DNA from: Panacagrimonas sp963975245
GTDB taxonomy: Bacteria > Pseudomonadota > Gammaproteobacteria > Nevskiales > Nevskiaceae
Length of the DNA: 64,000 bases
Reading direction: 5' to 3'
Assembly (NCBI GenBank): GCA_963975245.1
Contig: CAXBFJ010000003.1
Location: 124,001-188,000, forward strand
Shown here piece after piece: positions 25,731 through 34,963 of the stretch. Made by a program: the position numbers and the translations under genes. The notes under the pieces are model-generated. The model saw only the letters and a program-made list of their open reading frames with translations, was not told the DNA's origin and searched no databases. How positions within the stretch are numbered: position 1 is the stretch's first letter; each line of letters begins with the position of its first letter.

Positions 25731-26249
25731 CTAGCGCTTTCTTGCCGAAAGCACCATCACTGCCTGGCGACCTTCCATCTTCGGGTGCTGCTCAACCGCT
25801 GCCAGCTCGTCGAGATCACCCTTGACCCGCTCCATCACGCGCATGCCCAATTCCTGATGGGCCATCTCGCGTCCACGGTAGCGAATCGTCACCTTGACCT
25901 TGTCGCCCTCTTCCAGAAAGCGCGTCATGTTGCGCAGCTTGGTCTGGTAGTCGGCTTCTTCAGTCGTGGGCCGGAATTTGACTTCCTTGACCTCGATCTG
26001 CTTTTGCTTTTTCTTGGCAGCGTGCTGTGCCTTGTCCTTCTGGTACAGGTACTTGCCGTAATCCATGATCTTGCAGACCGGGGGATCCGCGTTGGGAGAA
26101 ACCTCAACCAACTCCAGATCCAGATCTGCGGCCTTTGCGATGGCATCGCGCGTCATCATGACGCCAATCATTTCGCCTTCCGGGCCGATCACTCTTACTT
26201 TTGACGCAGTGATTTGATCATTGCGCCGGTCATCACGTTCTTGGGCGAT
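25731..26249 (-). CDS. infC: Translation initiation factor IF-3, AUC start codon
   Basis: IF-3 binds the 30S subunit, keeps it apart from 50S and rejects non-canonical start codons. The C-terminal part contains the family signature V-K-V-T-I-R-Y-R-G-R-E-M-A-H-Q-E-L-G. The frame runs open far upstream, but the only site with a well-placed Shine-Dalgarno (GGAG, 8 bases upstream) is an ATC at 26249. It begins a 172-aa protein with the usual N-terminal domain (R-R-N-D-Q-I-T-A-S-K-V-R-V-I), close to the E. coli 180 aa. E. coli infC starts at AUU and is autoregulated through it; an AUC here would serve the same purpose. thrS, usual upstream neighbour of infC, is absent. Confidence 0.93.
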   Translation of the reverse strand: MAQERDDRRNDQITASKVRVIGPEGEMIGVMMTRDAIAKAADLDLELVEVSPNADPPVCKIMDYGKYLYQKDKAQHAAKKKQKQIEVKEVKFRPTTEEADYQTKLRNMTRFLEEGDKVKVTIRYRGREMAHQELGMRVMERVKGDLDELAAVEQHPKMEGRQAVMVLSARKR

Positions 26250-26466
26250 GCTGGACTCTCCTGCATGTTCATGAACTGCGCCGCGTAGCGGGGCAGGCAA
26301 ACAAAGTCCGCCGGGGCAGACTTCGGGCCGCGCATCATAGGCAAGCCGACCCCAAAGCTCAATAGGATCAACCCCATGAACAGTGCATATTCGCCGCGAC
26401 GACGTCGGCAGCGATGGTAAACGCATGACAGAATTAATGACTCCACGCTCAATCAGCCCTGTGTGA

Positions 26467-26808
26467 ATGACGACCTCGCTCGCCTCCCTCTGCATTCCGG
26501 TCGCCGCGGCGCTGCTCGAAATCTCGGGCTGTTTTGCCTTCTGGGCCTGGCTGCGTCTCGACAAGTCCGCTTGGTGGCTTGTCCCCGGCATTGTGTGCCT
26601 ATGTGCATTCGCTGCGCTTCTGACCCGTATTGACGCCGACCTGGCCGGGCGAGCCTATGCCGGGTACGGCGGCATCTATATTGTCTGCTCCCTCCTCTGG
26701 ATCTCGCTGTTCGAGGGCGCACGCCCCGATCGCTGGGACCTGATTGGCGCGGCAACGTGTGTGGCCGGCGCCGCCATCATCCTGTTGGGGCCACGCAGTG
26801 CAGCCTGA
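26467..26808 (+). CDS. YnfA-family small membrane protein (UPF0060)
   Basis: The 113-aa protein has four predicted membrane segments (about 8-28, 36-52, 64-82, 92-108). It shows the UPF0060 pattern E-I-x-G-C-(F/Y)-x-x-W-x-W-L-R near residue 19, A-Y-A-A/G-Y-G-G-(I/V)-Y-I near 65, and D-R-W-D-(L/W)-I-G near 88. YnfA is related to small multidrug-resistance transporters. It is the first gene of a two-gene unit; the MFS gene start overlaps its end by 11 bases. It is divergent from infC. Confidence 0.88.
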   Translation: MTTSLASLCIPVAAALLEISGCFAFWAWLRLDKSAWWLVPGIVCLCAFAALLTRIDADLAGRAYAGYGGIYIVCSLLWISLFEGARPDRWDLIGAATCVAGAAIILLGPRSAA

Positions 26809-28093
26809 TACTCGCAAGCAATCCGACATAAGTACGCGTGAACGTCTGCGCGCCATTTTCGGCGGCTCTGTAGGCAATCTGGTGGAGTGGTACGACTGGT
26901 ACGCCTACGCCGCCTTCTCACTGTATTTCGCGGGCAGCTTCTTCGAGTCCGAAGATCTGACGGCGCAGCTGCTCAAGTCGGCGGCCATTTTTGCTGTGGG
27001 TTTCCTGATGCGCCCGCTGGGCGGGCTGCTGTTTGGCTGGTATGCCGATAGGCGCGGACGCAAGGCGGCGCTCACCCGCTCGGTTCTGCTGATGTGTTTC
27101 GGCTCGTTGATGATTGCCCTGACTCCGGGTCACGAGCAGATCGGCATCTGGGCACCTGCCCTGTTGGTCGCTGCGCGGATGATTCAGGGACTCAGTGTCG
27201 GCGGCGAGTACGGCACCAGCGCCACCTATTTATCGGAGGTCGCGAACCGTGAGCATCGTGGCTTTTTCGCCAGTTTCCAGTATGTGACCTTGATTTTGGG
27301 TCAGCTCAGCGCGCTGGCGGTGCTGCTGGTGCTCCAGTCGGTGCTGAGTGTGGAACAGCTGGAAACCTGGGGCTGGCGAATCCCTTTCGTGATCGGCGCA
27401 ATGCTGGCGCTGGTCGCCCTGTACCTGCGGCGCAGCCTCGTTGAGACCGACGCTTACGCCCGCGGCGCGGCGAAGAAGGTCAATCCGGTTCGCGAACTGC
27501 TCCGCCATCCGCGCGCGCTGGCCACCGTCGTCGGCCTCACCATGGGCGGCACCCTGGCCTTCTACACCTACACCACCTACATGCAGAAGTTCCTGGTCAA
27601 CACGTCAGGCTTCACCAAGGCGTCAGCAACCTCTGTGACAGCGGCGGCGCTGGTGGTATTTCTGCTGATGCAGCCCCTGATGGGGGCGTTGTCGGATCGC
27701 ATCGGTCGCCGCCCCCTGCTGCTGGGTTTCGGCATCTTTGGTGCATTGGGCACCTTTCCCCTGATGACGATGCTGACAAATGTGCAAACCCCGCTCGCCG
27801 CATTTGGCCTAATGTGCCTGGCGCTGTTCGTTGTCAGCGGCTACACATCCATCAACGCGGTGGTCAAGGCCGAGCTGTTCCCGGCAGAAGTACGCGCTCT
27901 CGGGGTTGGCCTGCCCTATGCGCTGACAGTGTCGCTGTTCGGCGGCACTGCCGAGTACGTCGCCTTGTGGTTCAAGGCGCAGGGCATGGAAAGCGGCTTT
28001 TACTGGTACGTGGTGAGTTGCATCAGCATCTCCTTGCTCATCTATTGGAAGATGCCCGAGCCGAAAAGCCACTCAAAAATTGACCTCGACTAG
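26798..28093 (+). CDS. MFS transporter, metabolite:H+ symporter family (KgtP-like)
   Basis: A GTG at 26798, after GGGG, gives a 431-aa, 12-TM carrier; an alternative longer start lies inside the ynfA-like gene. The N-terminal G-N-L-V-E-W-Y-D-W-Y-x-Y and the loop 2-3 motif G-W-Y-A-D-R-R-G-R-K-A-A-L are hallmarks of the MHS family, which includes alpha-ketoglutarate (KgtP), proline/betaine (ProP) and shikimate permeases. R-M-I-Q-G-L-S-V-G-G-E-Y-G-T-S-A-T-Y-L is also typical. The substrate is probably a small carboxylate, which fits the catabolic genes downstream, but this cannot be decided from sequence. Confidence 0.9.
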   Translation: MQPDTRKQSDISTRERLRAIFGGSVGNLVEWYDWYAYAAFSLYFAGSFFESEDLTAQLLKSAAIFAVGFLMRPLGGLLFGWYADRRGRKAALTRSVLLMCFGSLMIALTPGHEQIGIWAPALLVAARMIQGLSVGGEYGTSATYLSEVANREHRGFFASFQYVTLILGQLSALAVLLVLQSVLSVEQLETWGWRIPFVIGAMLALVALYLRRSLVETDAYARGAAKKVNPVRELLRHPRALATVVGLTMGGTLAFYTYTTYMQKFLVNTSGFTKASATSVTAAALVVFLLMQPLMGALSDRIGRRPLLLGFGIFGALGTFPLMTMLTNVQTPLAAFGLMCLALFVVSGYTSINAVVKAELFPAEVRALGVGLPYALTVSLFGGTAEYVALWFKAQGMESGFYWYVVSCISISLLIYWKMPEPKSHSKIDLD

Positions 28094-28120
28094 GCACCCC
28101 GCAAGCTGCCGCGGGGTGCC
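28093..28120 (+). terminator. Hairpin between convergent MFS and carboxylase genes
   Basis: A perfect 10-bp stem (GGCACCCCGC / GCGGGGTGCC) with an 8-base loop starts at the MFS stop codon. No strong U-tract follows on either strand, so it is a probable but weak terminator. Confidence 0.55.
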
Positions 28121-28128
28121 AGCCAGTT

Positions 28129-30375
28129 TCAGCTTCCCTGCTTGAGCGAGGCAACCTCGGCCTTGAGCGCCGCGATCTCCACGTCCTTTGGATTGAGCAT
28201 GAACTGCCCTTGCAGTTCGGTGCCCTTCATCTTGATGCGCTGGCCCATCACGATGCCGTAGACCTCATCCTTCTTGTCCCAGCAGCCCATGTACGGCAGG
28301 TCCTTGGGCGGCTCAGGGGTGGTCCAGGTCTTGACGAACTCGTCATAAGGCACGCCCTGGCTCACACGCTTCTTCCGCTCCGCATTCCTGAGTTCGGCGG
28401 TCGCCTCTTCATCGACAATCAGGCTCTGCTGGTCGTAGACGACCTTGTAGATGTCCAGCGCCGTCTCGTGCGAAATCAGATCTTCTTCAAGATCTTTCAT
28501 GACCATGGCCGGATCGCGCTGCAGCACGTCGCCGTAACCACCGCCCGCGCCCTGGCACATCATGTACAGCTCGCCCGGCGCAGCCAATTCGAAGGTCATG
28601 CCCATGGTGTGCGTGGAGTAATCACCATCGCCAATGGTCTGGTTGTTCATCAGGTCCAGGATGTCGAACTTGATGTTCTCCGGATTCTTTTCCAGATGAT
28701 CAAACACATTGGTGTTCTTGATTTTGCACAGCGGATAAGTCGGTGATGAATATCCACCAAACAAAGGCAACGCCGATGGGAACAGCGAACCCGAGCATCC
28801 GGTCATGAAGCCCCACAGGCCACTGTGACGGAAGGTGTGAATCTGCTCGTAACCCATACCACTGCGCTGCTTGCCGAAGCCCGCACGATCCTTGGTCAGC
28901 GAGAACGCGCCGAGACGCACGATGGGCAGATCTTCTTCCATCAATTCGATCTCACCCAGGTCGCAGTGGGCGGCGAACGGCGGCGACACCGAGTGCTCGC
29001 CATCGCGATGGCTGCGACCACCCTGCCCCATGCCGTTGATGTCGGCGCAGAAGTTACCCACGTTCTCACCGTGCTGGGTCAGGCCGCCGTAGATCAGCGT
29101 CGCTGGCTGGTCGTATTGCGGCGCAACCATGGCGGTGTAGCGATGCGGCAGGCTGTAGTTGAGCTTGGCCATCGGAATGCAGGCAATGGTCATGGTCTTG
29201 AACAGCGGAATCAGGCTCATGGCCTGCGGCGTTTCAAAAGAGCCGTTGAGCAGCGAGTTCTTGTCGAAAATAAAATCGAATGGCGTGAACAAGGCCATGG
29301 TGAATGGCAGGTCCGGCCAGATGTTCTGCATCCAGCCCGAGAACAACATGGTCTTGAACGATGCCAGATTGGTGTTGATGGACCGATTGAGAATCTCGGG
29401 CGAGGAGCCGCGCATATCCACCGTCAGTTTGTCGCCCTTGACGGTGATCTCCATGTTCATCTTGAGCATCGCGCTCTCGCGCAGGGTGGAATCGGCAAAT
29501 GACACCGTTCGCACCACGCCGTCGGGAAGCTCCGTGATGCGTTTGCGCACCTCCGTCACCACGTCCTCGAGTTGCTTGCGCAACATGGTGATCAGCGCTT
29601 CTTCGCCGTGCTCTTCGAGCATGCTCATGATGCGCTCGCGCAGCCGGATCACGGAGTGCAGACGCACTTTCATGTCTTCGAGCTGCAGCTTGGGGTCGCG
29701 TACCGAATTCTGAAGGAAGGTCACCAGATCTCGCTTGAGCTGGAAATTCTCAGCACAGCGGAACGGCGGCATCTTCAGGCCTTCATCGAACTTGCTCTCG
29801 GCCGCCGCAGGCATGCCGCCTGGTTCGGTCGCGCCATTCTCACCTTCATGAATGGTGGCGGAAATCCAGCAGACCAGCTTTTCCTTCCAGAACACCGGCA
29901 TCATCATGGACTGATCGGTGTTGTGAATGCCGCCGTAGCGCGCATCGTTGTGAATGAAGGCGTCACCCTCACGCACCCCCACCGTTGGCTCGTTGGTCCA
30001 GTACTTGTTGATGAACTTGATCGGATAGAAAACGGCGGCAGCAAAGCCGCCAACGCCGGTGGGCGCAATCATGGACAGATCACCGGAGGCCGTAAAAATA
30101 GCCGTGGTCATGTCGCCCCACTTCGCACCGGGTGCAGCGCCCATCTGCTCGATCATGGTGTGGCTTTCGTCCAGCGCCGCCACCACAAGTCCGCGTACTT
30201 CGTTGACCTTATGTGGGTCAACTTCGCCGGAGAGCAGCTTTTCCTCGATCTCCGTGCGCGGCTCGATTCGATGGTTCTCCATGATCGCCGGGTCTGGCCC
30301 GTAGAACATCTTGTTGTCATTCAGGAAACGATTCAGCAATTCCTGCTGTTCGGGTGTAATCGTCGGGTCATTCAT
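28129..30375 (-). CDS. Acetophenone/acetone carboxylase-type subunit, HyuB-like
   Basis: This 748-aa protein belongs to the hydantoinase B/oxoprolinase family but is larger than plain HyuB and resembles the large catalytic subunits of acetone and acetophenone carboxylases. The likely metal and substrate region includes W-G-D-M-T-T-A-I near residue 86, H-N-D-A-R-Y-G-G-I-H-N-T-D-Q near 142 and I-H-E-G-E-N-G near 173. It should combine with two HyuA-like subunits and the small zinc protein upstream in the operon to carboxylate a ketone or aldehyde at the alpha carbon at the cost of ATP. A C-terminal coiled tail (about 715-748) carries E-I-A-A-L-K-A-E-V-A-S-L. It lies 78 bases after the second HyuA-like gene and is last in the operon. 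Confidence 0.87.
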   Translation of the reverse strand: MNDPTITPEQQELLNRFLNDNKMFYGPDPAIMENHRIEPRTEIEEKLLSGEVDPHKVNEVRGLVVAALDESHTMIEQMGAAPGAKWGDMTTAIFTASGDLSMIAPTGVGGFAAAVFYPIKFINKYWTNEPTVGVREGDAFIHNDARYGGIHNTDQSMMMPVFWKEKLVCWISATIHEGENGATEPGGMPAAAESKFDEGLKMPPFRCAENFQLKRDLVTFLQNSVRDPKLQLEDMKVRLHSVIRLRERIMSMLEEHGEEALITMLRKQLEDVVTEVRKRITELPDGVVRTVSFADSTLRESAMLKMNMEITVKGDKLTVDMRGSSPEILNRSINTNLASFKTMLFSGWMQNIWPDLPFTMALFTPFDFIFDKNSLLNGSFETPQAMSLIPLFKTMTIACIPMAKLNYSLPHRYTAMVAPQYDQPATLIYGGLTQHGENVGNFCADINGMGQGGRSHRDGEHSVSPPFAAHCDLGEIELMEEDLPIVRLGAFSLTKDRAGFGKQRSGMGYEQIHTFRHSGLWGFMTGCSGSLFPSALPLFGGYSSPTYPLCKIKNTNVFDHLEKNPENIKFDILDLMNNQTIGDGDYSTHTMGMTFELAAPGELYMMCQGAGGGYGDVLQRDPAMVMKDLEEDLISHETALDIYKVVYDQQSLIVDEEATAELRNAERKKRVSQGVPYDEFVKTWTTPEPPKDLPYMGCWDKKDEVYGIVMGQRIKMKGTELQGQFMLNPKDVEIAALKAEVASLKQGS

Positions 30376-30453
30376 CTGGGTTCTCCTGTGCCGCTTTCTG
30401 CAGCTATCTAAAGCGCGTTGATGTGGCGCTTCTCATGAACTCGAACTAAGGGC

Positions 30454-32583
30454 TCAGATCCGTGTAAACCACACGGCTGCCTGCGCCGCCGCCTGGTAAC
30501 GCCAGCCGGGTTCGATCAGGTAAGTGGTGGCTCGCGTCACGACAATGGCAGGCCCATCGATCTGCGTTCCAGGCTCGAGGGCAGCATCGTCGTAGATCGC
30601 AGTTTTCAGGCTTTCGTCGTGTCCGACGAAATGACAGCTGCGCTCTCCCACCGGTGCCGGCGGCGCCAAGGTCTTGTCGCTGGGCTTGATGTCGCCGAAG
30701 GAAATACCCGGCAGTTCAACGTAGGAGCAGACTCGAATCGTGTTGATTCGAACGCCTGCTTCTGGCGTCTGACTGCCATCGCCAAAGCGCTCGCCATAGC
30801 GGGCAAAGAATTGCTCGATCAACTTGAGCACGTCCTCCGGCCCTTCAATACGGTTGAGATCCGTCACCACCGCGGTTTCAACGCGCTGGTTGCCGTAGCG
30901 CATGTCCAGTTCAAGCCGATAACCCAGCTGCTCGGGCGCAAAGCCCTGGCGCAGCAAATCCTCGCGTCCTCGTGCTTCGAGCTTCTCAACAATGCCGTTG
31001 AAATAATCGTAGTCCTGGAAAAAAACCTGGGCATTGGCATCAAACAGCGTTGTCCAGGTGCTCATCTCATGGATGTGTAGCTGGCTCATGTTGCCTGCAC
31101 CGCAAGCCGAGAATACTGACGCGAACGGCGGCGCCAGAATCCGCTTGACACCGAGCGAACGTGCCACGCCGCAGGCATGCAGGGGACCATTGCCTCCATA
31201 AGCCAGAATCGTGAAATCTTCCGGCTCGTAGCCACGGGTCCTCAGCTCACGGGCAATACCGTTGGCCATGTTGGCGTCAACCGTCTGCTTGATCAGCTTG
31301 GCGCAGTCGGCGACCGACATATCCAGATCATCAGCCAGGTCTTCTTCGATGGCCTGCTTGGAACGCTTGGGATTGAGCTTGATGTGACCGCCGGCATAGT
31401 TGGCCGGGTCGAGATAACCCAGCATCAGATCGGCATCGGTCACCGTTGGTTTCATGGCGCCGCGGTCATAGCAGGCAGGGCCAGGATCAGAACCTGCACT
31501 CTCCGGACCCACTTGCACGGTCTGGAACATCCGGTCGTAAGAGCAGATGGAACCGCCGCCCGCGCCCAGGGTCACGAGATGCACCATCGGCACACTGACC
31601 ATCCAGCGCTCGATGACCGGATTGAAGTCGTAGTGCTTGACGCCGCCTTCGACCACGATGCCGATATCAAAGCTCGTGCCGCCCATGTCGGTGGCCACGA
31701 TGTTGCCCAGACTGGTCTGCGTGGCCAGATGCTCGCTCGCGGCGATTCCGGACACCGGACCCGAGTGCACGGTCTGCAGCGCGTCGGTGGAGTTGAGCTG
31801 TGCCATGCCGCCGGAGTTGTGATTGCACAGCATGGGTTTGTCGTAACCCGCATTGCGCAGATTCAGTTCAAGCGTGCCGAGCCCGTGATACATCACCTGG
31901 TGCAGGAAGCCGTCGATGATGGTCGACATGGCACGCACATACTCGCCCTTGCGTCCCGCCACCTGATGAGAGAGCAGCATCGGAATAGCGCCGAGCATGT
32001 GACCGGGATATTCCTCAAGGAAAATCTCGCGAATACGCTGCTCGTGAACCGGGTTGACCACGGAATTGGCCAGCACGACGACGATGGCTTCAGCGCCCTT
32101 GTCGACCAGGCCACGCAGCTTGTCGCGCAGATCCTCTTCGTCCAGATGCATGACCACCGCGCCGGTGTAGTCCACACGCTCGCGCACTTCCAGAATCATC
32201 GGAATCGGGACAATGGGATCCGGACGCTGGGCGTTGGGCACATCCATCTTTTCCTTGTGCGACAAGCCCGTTGCGTAGCCCTTGGCTCGCGTCAGAGGCA
32301 CTGAGGACTTGAATCCCGCCGTCGTCAGCAGACCCAGGCGCGGGCCCTTGCGCTCGATCAGAGCGTTGGTACCCAGCGTTGTCGCATAACGAACCGAATC
32401 CACCTGTGTGAGCAGGTCGCGCTCGGACACCTTGAGTTGCTGGCAGGCATTCTTCAGCGCCTCGTTGAATCCCAGCGCGAGGTTCTGATGCGTCGTCAGC
32501 GCCTTAGACTCAATGTGCTGGCCGTCCCAAGCAACAAAGCAATCGGTAAAGGTGCCACCGATATCAACGGATACACGTTTCAT
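30454..32583 (-). CDS. Acetophenone/acetone carboxylase-type subunit, HyuA-like (second)
   Basis: The ATG at 32583, behind GGAGGACATCG, gives a 709-aa protein; the frame extends further upstream only through the gamma-like gene. The N-terminus S-V-D-I-G-G-T-F-T-D is the phosphate-binding loop of the HyuA ATPase fold, with a second one at A-T-D-M-G-G-T-S-F-D-I-G. In acetone and acetophenone carboxylases the HyuA-type subunit uses ATP to phosphorylate the ketone enol and/or bicarbonate. Its start overlaps the stop of the small zinc subunit as ATGA. It is about 70 residues longer than the other HyuA-like subunit in the operon, and the two are clearly distinct paralogues. Confidence 0.88.
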   Translation of the reverse strand: MKRVSVDIGGTFTDCFVAWDGQHIESKALTTHQNLALGFNEALKNACQQLKVSERDLLTQVDSVRYATTLGTNALIERKGPRLGLLTTAGFKSSVPLTRAKGYATGLSHKEKMDVPNAQRPDPIVPIPMILEVRERVDYTGAVVMHLDEEDLRDKLRGLVDKGAEAIVVVLANSVVNPVHEQRIREIFLEEYPGHMLGAIPMLLSHQVAGRKGEYVRAMSTIIDGFLHQVMYHGLGTLELNLRNAGYDKPMLCNHNSGGMAQLNSTDALQTVHSGPVSGIAASEHLATQTSLGNIVATDMGGTSFDIGIVVEGGVKHYDFNPVIERWMVSVPMVHLVTLGAGGGSICSYDRMFQTVQVGPESAGSDPGPACYDRGAMKPTVTDADLMLGYLDPANYAGGHIKLNPKRSKQAIEEDLADDLDMSVADCAKLIKQTVDANMANGIARELRTRGYEPEDFTILAYGGNGPLHACGVARSLGVKRILAPPFASVFSACGAGNMSQLHIHEMSTWTTLFDANAQVFFQDYDYFNGIVEKLEARGREDLLRQGFAPEQLGYRLELDMRYGNQRVETAVVTDLNRIEGPEDVLKLIEQFFARYGERFGDGSQTPEAGVRINTIRVCSYVELPGISFGDIKPSDKTLAPPAPVGERSCHFVGHDESLKTAIYDDAALEPGTQIDGPAIVVTRATTYLIEPGWRYQAAAQAAVWFTRI

Positions 32584-33026
32584 CGATGTCCTCCGGTTAC
32601 GCCTTCTTCGCCGTACTGGGCGACTCGCTGCCCCCCATGCGCCACCGGGCGAACAGGGTCCTTTCCGATCGGCGCTTCCCGTACCTCCTTGCGGTCCTTC
32701 CATTGCGCCTTGAGCGCATCGATGTCGAGTTCAATATCGCGCACCGGCGGATGACCCGGCGGCAGGTATTCGGTCTCGATCATGGTGCCGCATTTCGGGC
32801 AGTAGTATTCGAGGATGCGGCACCACTGCGGGTTGGGCGAATACGTGAACTCGTACTTTTCCGGATCGAGCAGGGGCTTGTGAATTTCGCGGGGATCCCG
32901 GTTATGAACCAGCAGGCCACGCTTGTAGTTTTCGCGCGCCGGCATGATCTGCGCCGAGCACGCCCGGCATTCCCACTGTTCAGAATCCAGGTCGATGCGA
33001 AGATTTTCAGTAATCAGAACTTTCAT
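32580..33026 (-). CDS. Carboxylase gamma-type small subunit (zinc ribbon)
   Basis: This 148-aa protein has two Cys-x-x-Cys knuckles (E-C-R-A-C-S near residue 20 and Y-C-P-K-C-G-T-M near 75), enough for one zinc ion. It also has a W-C-R-I-L-E-Y stretch and the P-P-G-H-P-P-V-R-D-I-E tail. It resembles the gamma subunits of acetone and acetophenone carboxylases, which are small zinc proteins. Its presence separates this operon from hydantoinase or oxoprolinase operons, which lack such a subunit. It lies 23 bases after the first HyuA-like gene and is coupled to the second by ATGA. Confidence 0.85.
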   Translation of the reverse strand: MKVLITENLRIDLDSEQWECRACSAQIMPARENYKRGLLVHNRDPREIHKPLLDPEKYEFTYSPNPQWCRILEYYCPKCGTMIETEYLPPGHPPVRDIELDIDALKAQWKDRKEVREAPIGKDPVRPVAHGGQRVAQYGEEGVTGGHR

Positions 33027-33049
33027 GATTTTCTTCCTCCAATTCGGGG

Positions 33050-34963
33050 CTAGCCGCGGCTCAACAGAACGTCGGAGCTCTCGTTGAATTCAAAGCGCCA
33101 TTCCGGATCAATGCGGCAAGTAAAAAAGGCCTCTTCGAGCACGGCGGGGCCGGTAGCCTGCGCACCGGCCGACTGCTCCTCTGCCCGGTAGAGGGGCAAA
33201 TCCTGAGAGGTCCCGCGAATATTCACCGTGCGCTTCGCGCCTGACTTGGCTGCTGTCTGGGCACTGCCAAAGGCACCGCTCAGCTGCGGCTGGGCAATTG
33301 TCTTGCTCGCCTTGAGCACAATGGTGAACCGCTCAGATTCCTTAGGCGCCGGAAGCGTCTTGGGCAGCGGCATCAGCTCGTCACGCTGCGGACCGGTGAT
33401 CTGCAGATAAGTCTCGAGGCTGCAGTCGTCCAGGCCAAAGCCCTCTGCGTACATACCGCGCTGGGCACGTTTGCGCAGGGTTTCGATGCAGGCGTCAAGC
33501 TTGCTGACGTCGCTCAGCGGCGCAGCGTACTCATGGGCAATATCGGAAAAGCCAAGTCCAAAGGCAGAGAACACAGCCGCCAGGCCCGGAATCAGAACCT
33601 TGCTGATGCCAGCTTCCTCTGCTACCCGACACACCACAAAAGGACCCGCCCCACCAAATGCAGCAAGAGTGGTGTCCGGCGTGACCTTGGTAAAGCTCTT
33701 GATGCTGTCGGCCACCTTCTTCACCCAGGCATCCTGCATCTGCTCGGCGGCCGCCTCGGCGCTAATGCCCAGAGGCTTGGCAACATTTTCTTCGATGGCA
33801 CTGCGTGCACGATCGACATCGATCTGCAGCTCACCGCCGAAGTAGGACGCAGGGTCCAACAGTCCGGTCAGCAGGAAAGCATCGGTAATCGTGGCCTGTG
33901 TTCCACCCAGACCAAAGCAGGCTGGTCCGGGCGCACTACCAACACTCTCCGGGCCCACTGAGATGCCTTTGCTGCCATCGGCCTTGATGATGGAGCTGCC
34001 GCCCACACCCACACTGATCAGATTGCACAGCGGGAATGAGACCGGCACACCTTCCACCTGACCACGCGCGTCTTCACGCACATCGCCATTGGAGACTTCG
34101 CCAATGTCCGTGGTGGTGCCACCAATATCAACCGACACCAGATGCTTCATTCCGTAGTGAGCGGCAAGTGCGCGCGTACCTTCCATACCGCCGCGCGGGC
34201 CCGAGCTGTAAGTCTTGAGCGCGATGGTCTTGGCCACACGCGCCGAATGACCGTCATTGCGGAAAATCAACAGCGGATACTGCGCCTTGTTGGTTCGCAG
34301 CTTGTGTTCGGCGTTGTAGAGGAATCGCTCCATGGCCGGATGCAGAAAGGCATTGAAGACCGCGGTCCAGGTCCGGCGCACGTCATCGTCGTCCTCCACC
34401 ACCTCATGCGAATACAAAATGGGCACAGCGCCGAGAAGATGCTGCGGGAACTTGCGCAGGAAGATCTTCTTGATTCGCACCTCATGCACCAGGCGATCAC
34501 TGCCGCCATGGGCAATGATCACGCGGTTGGCACCGGCGGAAGCCAGCGCGTTGACGGCCTTGACCGCGGCAGCCTCCAGCGCCTCTTCTTCCAGATTCAG
34601 ATCAAGGCTGGCAACGCGCTCGCCAATGATGGAACCAAACAGCTCACCCTGCTCTGCCCCGGTCTGCATCTGCGCGGCGTTCAAGGTTCCGGTCAGGATC
34701 AGGCCCAGCCGAGGTCCCTTGCGTTCAACCAAGGCGTTGGTGCCCTGAGTGGTCGAATAGCGGATGTGATCCGTACTGGACAGCAGCGAGACAATGTCTT
34801 CCTGTCCGTAGATTTCCTTCGAAACCTTGACCAGGCCGTCAAAAAAGCACTTGGACAGATCAAAGGGTGTGGTCAGGGTCTTGGTGCGGAAAACTTTTCC
34901 GTTGTCACTGACACAGATGTCGGTCAGCGTGCCGCCATTGTCAATATTGATGAGTTTCCCCAT
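33050..34963 (-). CDS. Acetophenone/acetone carboxylase-type subunit, HyuA-like (first)
   Basis: The ATG at 34963, with AGGAG seven bases upstream, gives a 637-aa protein; the frame opens ten codons earlier without a site. It starts M-G-K-L-I-N-I-D-N-G-G-T-L-T-D-I, the first phosphate loop of the HyuA fold, and has a second loop at S-V-D-I-G-G-T-T-T-D-I-G. Two unequal HyuA-like subunits plus a HyuB-like and a zinc subunit match the alpha-alpha'-beta-gamma core of acetophenone carboxylase better than the alpha-beta-gamma acetone carboxylase. It is the first gene of the operon, divergent from the styrene-oxide isomerase-like gene. Confidence 0.87.
   Translation of the reverse strand: MGKLINIDNGGTLTDICVSDNGKVFRTKTLTTPFDLSKCFFDGLVKVSKEIYGQEDIVSLLSSTDHIRYSTTQGTNALVERKGPRLGLILTGTLNAAQMQTGAEQGELFGSIIGERVASLDLNLEEEALEAAAVKAVNALASAGANRVIIAHGGSDRLVHEVRIKKIFLRKFPQHLLGAVPILYSHEVVEDDDDVRRTWTAVFNAFLHPAMERFLYNAEHKLRTNKAQYPLLIFRNDGHSARVAKTIALKTYSSGPRGGMEGTRALAAHYGMKHLVSVDIGGTTTDIGEVSNGDVREDARGQVEGVPVSFPLCNLISVGVGGSSIIKADGSKGISVGPESVGSAPGPACFGLGGTQATITDAFLLTGLLDPASYFGGELQIDVDRARSAIEENVAKPLGISAEAAAEQMQDAWVKKVADSIKSFTKVTPDTTLAAFGGAGPFVVCRVAEEAGISKVLIPGLAAVFSAFGLGFSDIAHEYAAPLSDVSKLDACIETLRKRAQRGMYAEGFGLDDCSLETYLQITGPQRDELMPLPKTLPAPKESERFTIVLKASKTIAQPQLSGAFGSAQTAAKSGAKRTVNIRGTSQDLPLYRAEEQSAGAQATGPAVLEEAFFTCRIDPEWRFEFNESSDVLLSRG

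Noticed and set aside
30454..34963. Hydantoinase or 5-oxoprolinase operon
   Set aside because: The zinc-ribbon gamma-type subunit and two distinct HyuA subunits point to a ketone carboxylase instead.
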